Shown: positions 15,660-24,300 of the stretch, piece by piece
How positions within the stretch are numbered: position 1 is the stretch's first letter
How the letters are laid out: each line of letters begins with the position of its first letter
From: Rivularia sp. MS3
GTDB taxonomy: Bacteria > Cyanobacteriota > Cyanobacteriia > Cyanobacteriales > Nostocaceae
Direction of reading: 5' to 3'
Length of the DNA: 64,000 bases
Assembly (NCBI GenBank): GCA_019192545.1
Contig: JAHCMI010000028.1
Span: 1 to 64,000 of the forward strand
Position numbers and translations under genes: made by a program
Notes under the pieces: model-generated
Told to the model about the DNA's origin: nothing
The model's database searches: none
The model's input: the letters and a program-made list of their open reading frames with translations, nothing else

Positions 15660-16363
15660 TTTTGGATCTTCCTTAGACATTAGAGCCAAGTCTAACTAAA
15701 GCTATTCATGATTGACTGTAAAGACTTATGCTAAGAAATGTGAAAAACTCGGTTACAATAAGGCTGCACTGATTGATGTCAATTTCCTGCGTTTTCATGC
15801 AGGGTTATCAAAACCAGCTTAGCGACGTAAAAGTTGATTAGTCCTACCGAGCCTAATTTGAGTACAAGCTTAAGGGCAATTTTTCAACCCATGCTATCTT
15901 TAAACTTTGTTGCTAAGGTGTCCCGAAAAGGAACATATCGAATTAGGTGAAGGACGAGACATATGGTGAAAGCTAGTTTATTGGGCTTATATCCATGTTA
16001 AAAAACTAGTGTCGAGCTATATCAATATGACATTCTTCTTGCAATTTCATGGAAGAAGGAATGTTAGAAAAATTGAAGCTAAGGCGAAATGACGGAAAAT
16101 AGCCTTTAAGCAAGGTAAATCGCAGTCATTTTTGCTTTATTGGGGTACTTACCGCGAAACAAGATTATCTTGATAACCTTTGGTAGGATTGCAGTATTAC
16201 TCAACAAATTTGTAGGTTTTATTGCACAGCATTCTTTGGTGAAAATATCACCAATATAAAAATAAACTATGCTGGTTGGTGCAGATTATTTTGTATAGCG
16301 TTATCTCTAATTAGCTTCACCGCATTTTTGTATAAAAATACTTGCATTCAAATTAAGTAAACT
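15660..16363. other. 704-bp unexplained leader upstream of the GT2 gene
   Basis: No ORF is recognised. The composition is less repeat-like than neighbouring spacers and richer in G+C at 15750-15990. It includes local stems such as CCTGCGTTTTCATGCAGG (15788-15805) and an ATTCTTCTTGCAATTTCATGG/AAGAAGGAAT stretch near 16031-16062. It could hold a small RNA or a long 5-prime UTR. It does not resemble rnpB, tmRNA, SRP or 6S RNA to my eye. Confidence 0.4.
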
Positions 16364-17770
16364 ATGCCAGCGAATTCCTGGCCCGACAAAGACTATAACG
16401 AACTTGATTCACTGAACTCCATTTTTGCCGATATCTCCGCAAATGTGGAGCTAGAATCACAAAAATCGGAAGAATTGTCTGTTCCTTCCCGGTTTCAAGG
16501 TCGTAGACGCAAAGCTGCTCTAGTTTTGACAATGGTCTGGAGCGGTACGATTGCTTTGCACTTAGTCTCTTGGGGGTCTTTATTTGTATTAGGGTTAGCT
16601 ACCGTTGTTGGTCTTCACTCTTTAGTGATTGTATTTGCCAAATCTCAACCTGTAAATGAACAAGCTGAAGGTGATTTGCCTTTTGTCTCTTTATTAGTTG
16701 CAGCAAAAAATGAAGAATTAGTAATTGAAAATTTAGTAAATAATCTTTGCAATTTAGAATACCCAGGGGAAGGGTATGAAGTCTGGATAGTTGACGACAA
16801 TAGCAGCGATAAGACACCACAATTACTAAGAGAATTGGCTTCAAAGTATGAAAATTTAAAAGTATTGCGGCGAAAACCTGGGGCAACCGGTGGTAAATCA
16901 GGAGCATTAAATCAAGTATTGCCCTTAACCAAAGGCGAAGTTATTGCGGTATTTGATGCTGATGCTCAAGTTTCGTCAGATATTTTGCTGCGAACCATTC
17001 CTTTGTTTGGACGAGATAATGTCGGAGCAGTGCAGTTACGAAAAGAAATTGCGAATGCTTCAACAAATTTTTTGACAAAAGGTCAAATGGCAGAAATGGC
17101 TGTAGATACTTTTGTTCAAAGAAGTCGAAGTAGCTTTGGTGGTATTGGCGAATTACGCGGTAATGGTCAATTTGTCAGACGTAAAGCCTTATATCGCTGT
17201 GGTGGATGGAATGAAGAAACTATCACAGATGATTTAGATTTGACACTGCGTTTGCATCTTGATAAATGGGATATTGAGTGCGTATTTTATCCAGCAGTAA
17301 AGGAAGAAGGCGTTACCAACGCTATATCTCTTTGGCATCAACGCAATCGTTGGGCAGAAGGCGGATATCAGCGTTATCTCGACTATTGGGACTTAATTCT
17401 CCGCAACCGTATGGGTACGTGGAAAACTTTTGAATTATTAGTAAACTTCGTTTTGCTCCAGTATATAATTCCCACCGCTGCAATCCCGGACTTTTTAATG
17501 GCGATCGCACGTCATCGCCCTCCAATTTTGAGTCCCCTTACCGGCATGACAATAACAATATCATTTTTGGGAATGTTTGCCGGTCTTAAGCGGATACATA
17601 AAAATAAAAGCTTAAGAACTTATGCCTATTTGATTTTGTTGCTACAAAGCCTGCGAGGAATTTTCTTCATGTTCCATTGGATAGTAGTCATGAGCAGTAC
17701 TACCGCTCGGATGTCTGTACTTCCCAAGCGTTTAAAGTGGGTGAAAACCGTGCGTCAAGGTGAGCTTTGA
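16364..17770 (+). CDS. mgdA: GT2 membrane glycosyltransferase, probable beta-monoglucosyldiacylglycerol synthase
   Basis: The 468-aa protein has two N-terminal membrane helices (about 52-91) and then a GT-A catalytic domain: VDDNSSDK (about 143-150), the DxD-like FDADAQ (about 191-196), TDDLD (about 286-290) and QRNRW (about 324-328). C-terminal membrane segments follow. This D,D,D,QxxRW arrangement is shared with cellulose synthase-like enzymes. The overall length and segments such as GAVQLRKEIANAST and the N-terminal acidic region match, from recall, the cyanobacterial enzyme (sll1377 type) that makes glucosyldiacylglycerol from UDP-glucose, the precursor of the thylakoid lipid MGDG. A different GT2 substrate is possible. 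It converges on dnaX. Confidence 0.72.
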   Translation: MPANSWPDKDYNELDSLNSIFADISANVELESQKSEELSVPSRFQGRRRKAALVLTMVWSGTIALHLVSWGSLFVLGLATVVGLHSLVIVFAKSQPVNEQAEGDLPFVSLLVAAKNEELVIENLVNNLCNLEYPGEGYEVWIVDDNSSDKTPQLLRELASKYENLKVLRRKPGATGGKSGALNQVLPLTKGEVIAVFDADAQVSSDILLRTIPLFGRDNVGAVQLRKEIANASTNFLTKGQMAEMAVDTFVQRSRSSFGGIGELRGNGQFVRRKALYRCGGWNEETITDDLDLTLRLHLDKWDIECVFYPAVKEEGVTNAISLWHQRNRWAEGGYQRYLDYWDLILRNRMGTWKTFELLVNFVLLQYIIPTAAIPDFLMAIARHRPPILSPLTGMTITISFLGMFAGLKRIHKNKSLRTYAYLILLLQSLRGIFFMFHWIVVMSSTTARMSVLPKRLKWVKTVRQGEL

Positions 17771-17799
17771 CTTAGTAATGGCAGGGGATTTTTAAAGTA

Positions 17800-17971
17800 G
17801 TAAGTAGCGAGTAGCGAGTAGCGAGTAGCGAGTAGCAAGTAGTAAGTAGCAACGCCGATTTGTTTTCTTAATCATTAAGGAAAAAACATCGTGTTATTTT
17901 ACTTGCTACTTATTACTAACTGCTCACTGCTCACTGCTCACTGTTAACTGTTCACTGTTCACTGCTTACTG
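17800..17971. repeat. STRR-type repeat cluster between convergent genes
   Basis: GTAGCGAGTAGC-type heptamers (17802-17852) are followed by ACTTGCTACTTATTAC (about 17900) and then CTGCTCACTGCTCACTG...TTCACTG heptamers (17920-17966). The first and second sets are complementary (GTAGCAAGTAGTAAGTAGC against ACTTGCTACTTATTAC), so the spacer can fold on itself. The right-hand set, read on the dnaX strand, starts right after the dnaX stop. It may serve as a bidirectional terminator. Confidence 0.75.
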
Positions 17972-20014
17972 TCAAAACTCAATATCGTCTTCTTCAATTT
18001 CTTCTAATTCCGATGAGTCAATGGATTCGTCGGAAATTTCTGTTTTTTCGTCGTTAAGTTGAATAATTTCTCCGTCTAAAGCTTGTGCTAAACGTTGGGC
18101 AGCTTTCATTACTTCGGAGGCTTCTGGATCTTCTTCTCTTGGGGTTGGTTGGGGTAGTGTTGGAATCGCTTGAGGAGGGTTGGTAGTATTTTTGATTGCT
18201 GTATTGACTTGAGGTTTTGGGGCTGATATTTGAGATGGTTGTGTTTTTTCTGGGGTAGGGGAAGAGACGGGAGAAGTAACAGTCTGTGGTGCCGTTTTTG
18301 GTGCAGTTTGTGTTTTTGAATGTGCGGATGCGGCAGAAGGTTGATGTACTGCTGCTGGGGAAGAATTTGAGTTTGTTGGTGATGTAGAACTGGCGATTTC
18401 TAAATTTACTTCGATTTTACGGTTGAAAGTTACTTGAAATGCAGCTTCAATTTTAGATTTTTCTTCTTTTACTTTCTCGTACCATTTTTCTTTGATGGCA
18501 ACGCGGGCTAAAGAACCGTCAAAGCTGTTAACACGACACATTTGACGCAGTAGTTCTCTTCGGGAAACTGGTATGAGATTGGCAAGTACCTGCTGCCAGA
18601 GTTGATTGAGATTTGTTTGTGGAGGTGTTTGTGGAGGTGTTTGTGGAGGTGTTTGTGGAGGTGTTTGTGGAGGTGGGGAGGGAGAAGGATTAGAGGGGGG
18701 AGAAACAGCCTGCGCTTTTGTTGCGTTTTCTTGTTGTGGCTTGGGAGTTTCTGTATTTACTGTATTGTTAGAAGCTGGTGGATGAGATGGTGTAACTTTA
18801 GGAGTTGTAGCAGGTGGGGTTTGCTGTGGAGGAGGCGGCAACGGTTGCCGATTTGTTTGTGGTGGATTTGATGGAAATGATGGTAATTTCTGTTGATTGT
18901 TATTAACTGGTGCTGTTGAAATATTTGCCGATGGTAGCAATCCGAGTAAAGTTACTTCCAGCCATAAACGCGGTTGGGTAGTGTTTTTGATTTGAACTTC
19001 GGCTGCACGCAGGTGCTGTTGCCCGTGCAAAATCATACTTATCTCTAAGCTTTGAGCAATATCTATCAGCACTTTCCACATAGCTTGAGTACAAGCAACT
19101 AAATCGTTGCGACTCGGTGCGGTTTTAGCGATGAGTAAATCGCGGTAAAACGAAGCCAGATTTTGCAGAATTATTAACGGTTCTCTACCACGATCTAATA
19201 TGTGACGAGTCGAATCAATTACTGCTTCAGAGTTATCGTAAATTATGGCTTTTAATAACTCTAATAAATCCTGTTCGCTTACCGAACCAACTAAATCCCA
19301 AACTTTTTCAGGAATTACTTGTCCTGACAATAAACTTAACTGATCGAGAAGACTTTCGGCATCTCGCAATCCGCCTTGAGAAACTTGAGCGACTAAAGTC
19401 ACAGCTTCTTTTGTGATATCAATATTTTCTTGGGCTGCAATGCTGGTCAAATGCTGCACCATTCCATCCATAGGAATGCGTCTGAAATCAAACCTTTGAC
19501 AGCGTGAAATAATTGTGGGTAAAACTCTTTGTGGATCTGTTGTCGCCAACACAAAAACAACATGTAGCGGTGGTTCTTCTAATGTCTTGAGTAATGCATT
19601 AAACGCTTGAGTACTAAGCATGTGACATTCATCGATTACATAAACCTTGTAGCGGCACTGAACTGGGGCAAATTGCGCTCTTTCAATAATTTCTCGAATA
19701 TTATCAACACCTGTATTGCTCGCAGCGTCAATCTCAATTACATCTAAAGTCGCACCTTTATTAATTCCTTGACAAACATCGCACTTTCCGCATGGCTGTG
19801 GTGTGGGTTTATCGCTATTAAGACAATTAAGTGATTTTGCTAAAATCCGGGCACTAGAAGTTTTACCAGTACCTCGGGGACCGGTAAACAGATAAGCCGG
19901 AGCAATTTTCAAAGTATGAATTGCATTAGTAAGAGTAGTGGCGATCGCCTCTTGTCCAACTAATTCGGCGAAAGTCTTGGGGCGATACTTATGATGTAGC
20001 GGTTCGTAAGACAT
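17972..20014 (-). CDS. dnaX: DNA polymerase III subunit gamma/tau
   Basis: The 680-aa protein begins with the clamp-loader AAA+ domain: RPKTFAELVGQE (11-22), Walker A GPRGTGKT (45-52), the zinc-binding Cys64, Cys75, Cys78 and Cys81, Walker B VIDECHM, and the SRC arginine-finger motif in IISRCQRF. Domain III follows to about residue 360. A Pro/Thr/Gln-rich linker (about 375-490), a tau-like segment and an acidic C-terminus (EEIEEDDIEF) complete it. There is no intein, although dnaX is a known intein site in some cyanobacteria. The linker contains five tandem PPQT repeats encoded by a 12-bp unit. Start ATG 20014. Confidence 0.95.
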   Translation of the reverse strand: MSYEPLHHKYRPKTFAELVGQEAIATTLTNAIHTLKIAPAYLFTGPRGTGKTSSARILAKSLNCLNSDKPTPQPCGKCDVCQGINKGATLDVIEIDAASNTGVDNIREIIERAQFAPVQCRYKVYVIDECHMLSTQAFNALLKTLEEPPLHVVFVLATTDPQRVLPTIISRCQRFDFRRIPMDGMVQHLTSIAAQENIDITKEAVTLVAQVSQGGLRDAESLLDQLSLLSGQVIPEKVWDLVGSVSEQDLLELLKAIIYDNSEAVIDSTRHILDRGREPLIILQNLASFYRDLLIAKTAPSRNDLVACTQAMWKVLIDIAQSLEISMILHGQQHLRAAEVQIKNTTQPRLWLEVTLLGLLPSANISTAPVNNNQQKLPSFPSNPPQTNRQPLPPPPQQTPPATTPKVTPSHPPASNNTVNTETPKPQQENATKAQAVSPPSNPSPSPPPQTPPQTPPQTPPQTPPQTNLNQLWQQVLANLIPVSRRELLRQMCRVNSFDGSLARVAIKEKWYEKVKEEKSKIEAAFQVTFNRKIEVNLEIASSTSPTNSNSSPAAVHQPSAASAHSKTQTAPKTAPQTVTSPVSSPTPEKTQPSQISAPKPQVNTAIKNTTNPPQAIPTLPQPTPREEDPEASEVMKAAQRLAQALDGEIIQLNDEKTEISDESIDSSELEEIEEDDIEF

Positions 20015-20267
20015 GGAAGAGACAGCGCGCTAAAAGCTTTCCCCCGATTCAGGGGTTTAACTATTTTAATTCTTAATCTGTAATTTAGGAGATGTAGGAG
20101 ATTTGGGGAGGAGTAGACAAGAAGATGGGGAAAATCTAAAATTACCAATGACTAATGCCCCATTCCCAAATTTGTAATATTTATATCTAAAAAAAAACCA
20201 ATACTTAGAGAAAATGCGTTACAAGTAGCTACAATCTTAGGGTAATTAATAGGCTCCGGGTGCCCTT

Positions 20268-20930
20268 ATGTTAAAAAGGCTCGTTGAATGGTTTAAAAAT
20301 TTGTTTCAAGAGTTGTTTGGTACAAAGCAGCAAAATACAATTGAAAGACATAGTTCTCCTTCTTCTCCTCCTCCTCCTCTAAACGATACCGATTTAGAAT
20401 TTTTGTTTGCCGAACTGCTCGAAGGAGTTCATCAAGCGCGGGGACAAGCATGGGCACAAAAATGGTTGCATAATATTGAACATAGAGTTCCAGAAGAACG
20501 CTGGCTTGAATGGTTAAGAAAATTTGGCGATAAGTTATTAGCTGCACCGTCACCAAATAATGAATTGGCTTCACGACTGGTACAACTCGGAGAGTTGGGA
20601 GTTGGCAATATCTCTAATCTTGCTTACGATATCGGGATGCAATTACTGACGCGCAACCAAGCTGAACCTATATGGGAATATCAAGGCCCAGATGCACAAA
20701 TAGAAGCGCCTCAACAAGATTTAAGTACAAAAGCAACAGAGCAACAAGTAGAGCAACTCCAAAGCGATGCAGAAGGGGAATATCAAACCATTACTCTTGA
20801 AGAGTTAATGGATTTGATGCAAGAAGACGTAAACTTGAGGGCGCAAATAGCCGAACAACTGGGAATTGAAACAGACGATCCAGATGTGATTATCCAAACT
20901 TTAGTTAATCAATACCATACTGCTGGATAA
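20268..20930 (+). CDS. Stand-alone paralogue of the TPR-CHAT N-terminal domain
   Basis: In this 220-aa protein, residues 1-125 are clearly homologous to the start of the next gene: MLKRLVEWFKNLFQELFG, DLEFLFAELLEGVHQARGQ, WAQKWLHNIEHRV, RWLEWLRKFG and AYDIGMQLLTRN all have counterparts there. The rest is a Gln/Glu-rich linker and a small acidic helical tail (residues 165-220; TLEELMDLMQEDVNLRAQIAEQLG). There is no membrane segment apart from an amphipathic N-terminal helix rich in Phe and Trp that might touch membranes. The function is unknown. The shared domain and adjacency suggest a partner, inhibitor or scaffold of the TPR-CHAT protein. Confidence 0.7.
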   Translation: MLKRLVEWFKNLFQELFGTKQQNTIERHSSPSSPPPPLNDTDLEFLFAELLEGVHQARGQAWAQKWLHNIEHRVPEERWLEWLRKFGDKLLAAPSPNNELASRLVQLGELGVGNISNLAYDIGMQLLTRNQAEPIWEYQGPDAQIEAPQQDLSTKATEQQVEQLQSDAEGEYQTITLEELMDLMQEDVNLRAQIAEQLGIETDDPDVIIQTLVNQYHTAG

Positions 20931-21300
20931 CTCAACCACTACCTTTATTATTTCAGACCAAAATATTTGACTTTTAAACTGAATTATGTATTGGTCATTA
21001 TAAATTTAATCGTCGATATTGTTCTTATGTTTGGGGCATTTTCGGGTTACTTTATTTTGTTTGCAAAGCGTATCTTGTCTAGCAAGTTATTTTCCGGAAA
21101 TTTTGTTAAGTTATCTCTGAAGTTGATTTATATTTTACCGAGTGTTGCAAAAAATCAGCGTTAGTTTGTTGTAATGCTGACTTTTTGGAAGCGTAATTGG
21201 CTGCATTTGTAGAAAAGTTCACATACTTTGGTAGCCTATTACGTAATTATTAATGTTTTAACATTGCGCTCATTAAAATCTATGTGAACTAAATTTTACA
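20931..21300. other. Spacer between the paralogous pair
   Basis: 370 bp. A 65-codon hydrophobic reading from TTG 20967 has no clear ribosome binding site or family and is not accepted. The AT-rich 21180-21300 stretch probably contains the promoter of the large gene. No repeats stand out. Confidence 0.45.
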
Positions 21301-24300
21301 ATGCAGCAGATGCTCAGGCGGCTAGTGCAGAGGTTCATAAAGTTTATCCAGGATATTTTTGGTGGTAAGCAGACCCCTTCGACGAGAGAGAGGGAGATGC
21401 ATACTGTTAGAGAGTTACCAGAACTGACCAATTCGGATCTGGAATTTTTGTTTACCCAACTTTTAGAAGGCGTACATCAAGCCCGAGGACAACATTGGGC
21501 GCAAAGATGGCTGCAAAATATCGAACATCGTGTCTCGGTACAGCGTTGGTTGGAGTGGTTGGAGCATTTTGGTAAAAAAGTGTTAGCTTCTTCGGCTCCT
21601 AATTACGAGTTGGCTTCGAGAATGGTGGAGTTGGGGGAACTGGAAATTGGAGAAATAGGAGATGTTGCTTACGATATTGGAGTACAGCTATTAACGCGAA
21701 ATTCCAAACAGCAACCGGCTTATTCTATTCCTATATCTACCGAATCTGAAGGTTTAATTCCTGCAACACCTGTATCGGAACAATTAATAATTGAACCAAC
21801 CGGGGTTAATAATGAAGAACCGATAATTGAATCAATTGCGGTAGACGGTGAATTTGAAATAGCAAGTTATGAAGCGGATTCCCCAGGGCAAGAATTAATC
21901 AAAGAATTTGGGGAATTATTATGGGAAGATTACGAACCCGAACCCCAAACAATTACGCCTGAAGTTAATAATTTACCAGCATCTCAAGAAGATTTTTCTC
22001 GTGTTTTGTACGAACAGGTATTTGAATACGAGGAAGAACCGGTAACTGTTGATAATAGCACTACATTAGAAGAAGAACTGCGAGATAGTTTATACGAGCA
22101 AGTATTTGAGTCGGAAGAAGATTTAGAAGAAGATTTAGAAGACAAAACGGTAATTGCCGAAAATACTTTGGAGCAAACGACTTTTGTTTCCGAGGCAGAA
22201 TCAGAACAAGCTGCAATACCTCCTACAACCGAAATTACTCCCGGACAAGATTTAGTACGCAATCTCGGAGAATTATTATGGGAAGATGAACCGTCTCAAG
22301 TCGAAGAAGAAACTCAAACTGTTGCAGACAAAGAGTTTATCAATGATTTGAGCGATTTGCTATGGAATTATCCCGAGCAGGATACCTCAGATACGGTTTT
22401 TGAACCCACCTCAGATTATGTTAGCGATGTTGAAGAACCTATAGATACAACTTTCGTACCCATTGAGAATCAATTAGAAGATTCTGAAGATTCTGTCGAA
22501 GATGAAGAGGCAATAGAAGAAACCTTTAATGCTTTGTTGGGATTGGCAGATGAGGAAGAAGACGTAGAAGACGAAGACGAAGAAACAACAGAAATACTGG
22601 AAAAATTAGCGACTCCAGAAGAGTCAATAACAGCAACAGTTACAGCAAACGATGTAGACGAACTGTCAGCGAAATTAAACGAAAGTGCTAATTTAGTCAA
22701 CGCCCTTGCCTCTGGCATCGGAAATCAGCAATCTTCATCTTTACTTGTGCGCGGCATCGCTATTGATAATGAAACAGTTGCTCAACAAGCCCAAGCATGG
22801 TATTACCAGGGGCTGGCACAAGCTAGAGCCGGTAATCTTGAGGGTGCTGTTGAATTATACGAACAAGCAGTACAAATTAAACCTGACGTACACGAATACT
22901 GGTTTAACCGGGGTTTAACCCTATTTCATTTAGGACGTTTAGAAGACGCGATCGCTTCTTACGATAAAGCCATTGAAATTAACAATGACTTTTATAAAGG
23001 ATGGTACAACCGAGGTAGAGCTTTAGGTGAGTTGGGATATTTAGAAGATGCAATTGTTTCTTTTAATACCGCACTTGAAATTCGACCTAATTATCAGGAA
23101 GCATGGTCTAGTAATGGTTTAGCTTTATTAAAATTGGGAAGAGTTGACGAAGCTGTATTTTGTTACGATAAATGCTTAGAGTTAGAACCGCTCGATCCAG
23201 AAAACTGGTATTACCGGGGTGTAGCGCTGTCTGGAAACGGGGAATATGAAAATGCCATTGATTCCTACGATAAAGCTCTGGAAATTGAACCATTTTTACA
23301 TGATGCTTGGATTGATAGAGGTGTAGCCCAAGGGCAGTTAGGAGAATGGGCACAAGCGATAATTTCTTGGGATAAAGCTTTAGGGCTAAAACCGGATTTC
23401 TACTTAACTTGGTTTAACCGGGCTGTAGCTTTCGATAACTTAGGACGTAGAAAGGAAGCAGTTGCATCTTACGATAAAGCTTTAGAAATTGAACCATTAT
23501 TCCACCTTGCTTGGTATAACCGAGCCGTAGCGCTGTTCTATTTAGAACAATACGAACAAGCAATCCTGTGCTACGATCGCGCTTTACAAATCAAAGCCGA
23601 TTACTGGGAGGCTTGGCTTGGTAGAGCAAATGCGGCAGAAAAATCGCAGGTTTTTGATTGGGAATTGAGTTTATCTAGTCCCGTCGCTGGAACTAATTCC
23701 GATTTGAATGCCCGAGGTGAAGAAGGTAAATTAGCTAGTTATTTAGAAGCTTTAAAATATGTCGGAGACGATACTCAGCCAGAAGGTTGGGGTAGACTGC
23801 ATTTAGCAATTGGTAATTGTTATTACGACATTGGTAAAAGATATTCTTTCCCCCGCGATTATTGGTATCAAGCGGTAGATGAATACAATCAAGCATTAGT
23901 GACAATTACCGCAGACGATTTTCCCGACTTGCATTTAGAACTATTACATAATTTCATCAAAGTTCTAGTTGGATTGAGAGAAACCACACAAGCCCAAGAA
24001 TTGCATCAATACAGTACCGACTTCTTGCAAGAATTATTAACTCAAGCAAATCGTAGCGATGAAAGTAGAAAGCAATTAACTTTAAAAAATATTGCTTTTG
24101 AACAACTAGCAGTTGAAATTGCTATTCAGTACGGTGAAATAGTACAAGGTTTAGAAATCGCCGAACATGGTAAAAATGCTTGCTTAACTTGGCTGCTGTA
24201 CGGTTGGACGGATAAAATTTATTCGCCAAATTACAATTCGATTTTACAGTTACTCAATCCTACAACCGCCGCAATTTATTGGCACCTCAGCCCTTCAAGT

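Noticed and set aside
15660-16363. Known structural RNA (RNase P, tmRNA, SRP or 6S RNA)
   Set aside because: None of the conserved sequence blocks of these RNAs was recognised. It is left as an unexplained leader.
17972-20014. Intein in dnaX
   Set aside because: The P-loop and downstream AAA+ motifs are contiguous, and the 680-aa length is explained by the Pro-rich linker. No intein block motifs are present.
20967-21164. 65-aa hydrophobic ORF between the CHAT pair
   Set aside because: It has a TTG start, no ribosome binding site and an AT-rich region that yields hydrophobic codons by chance. No recognisable family.
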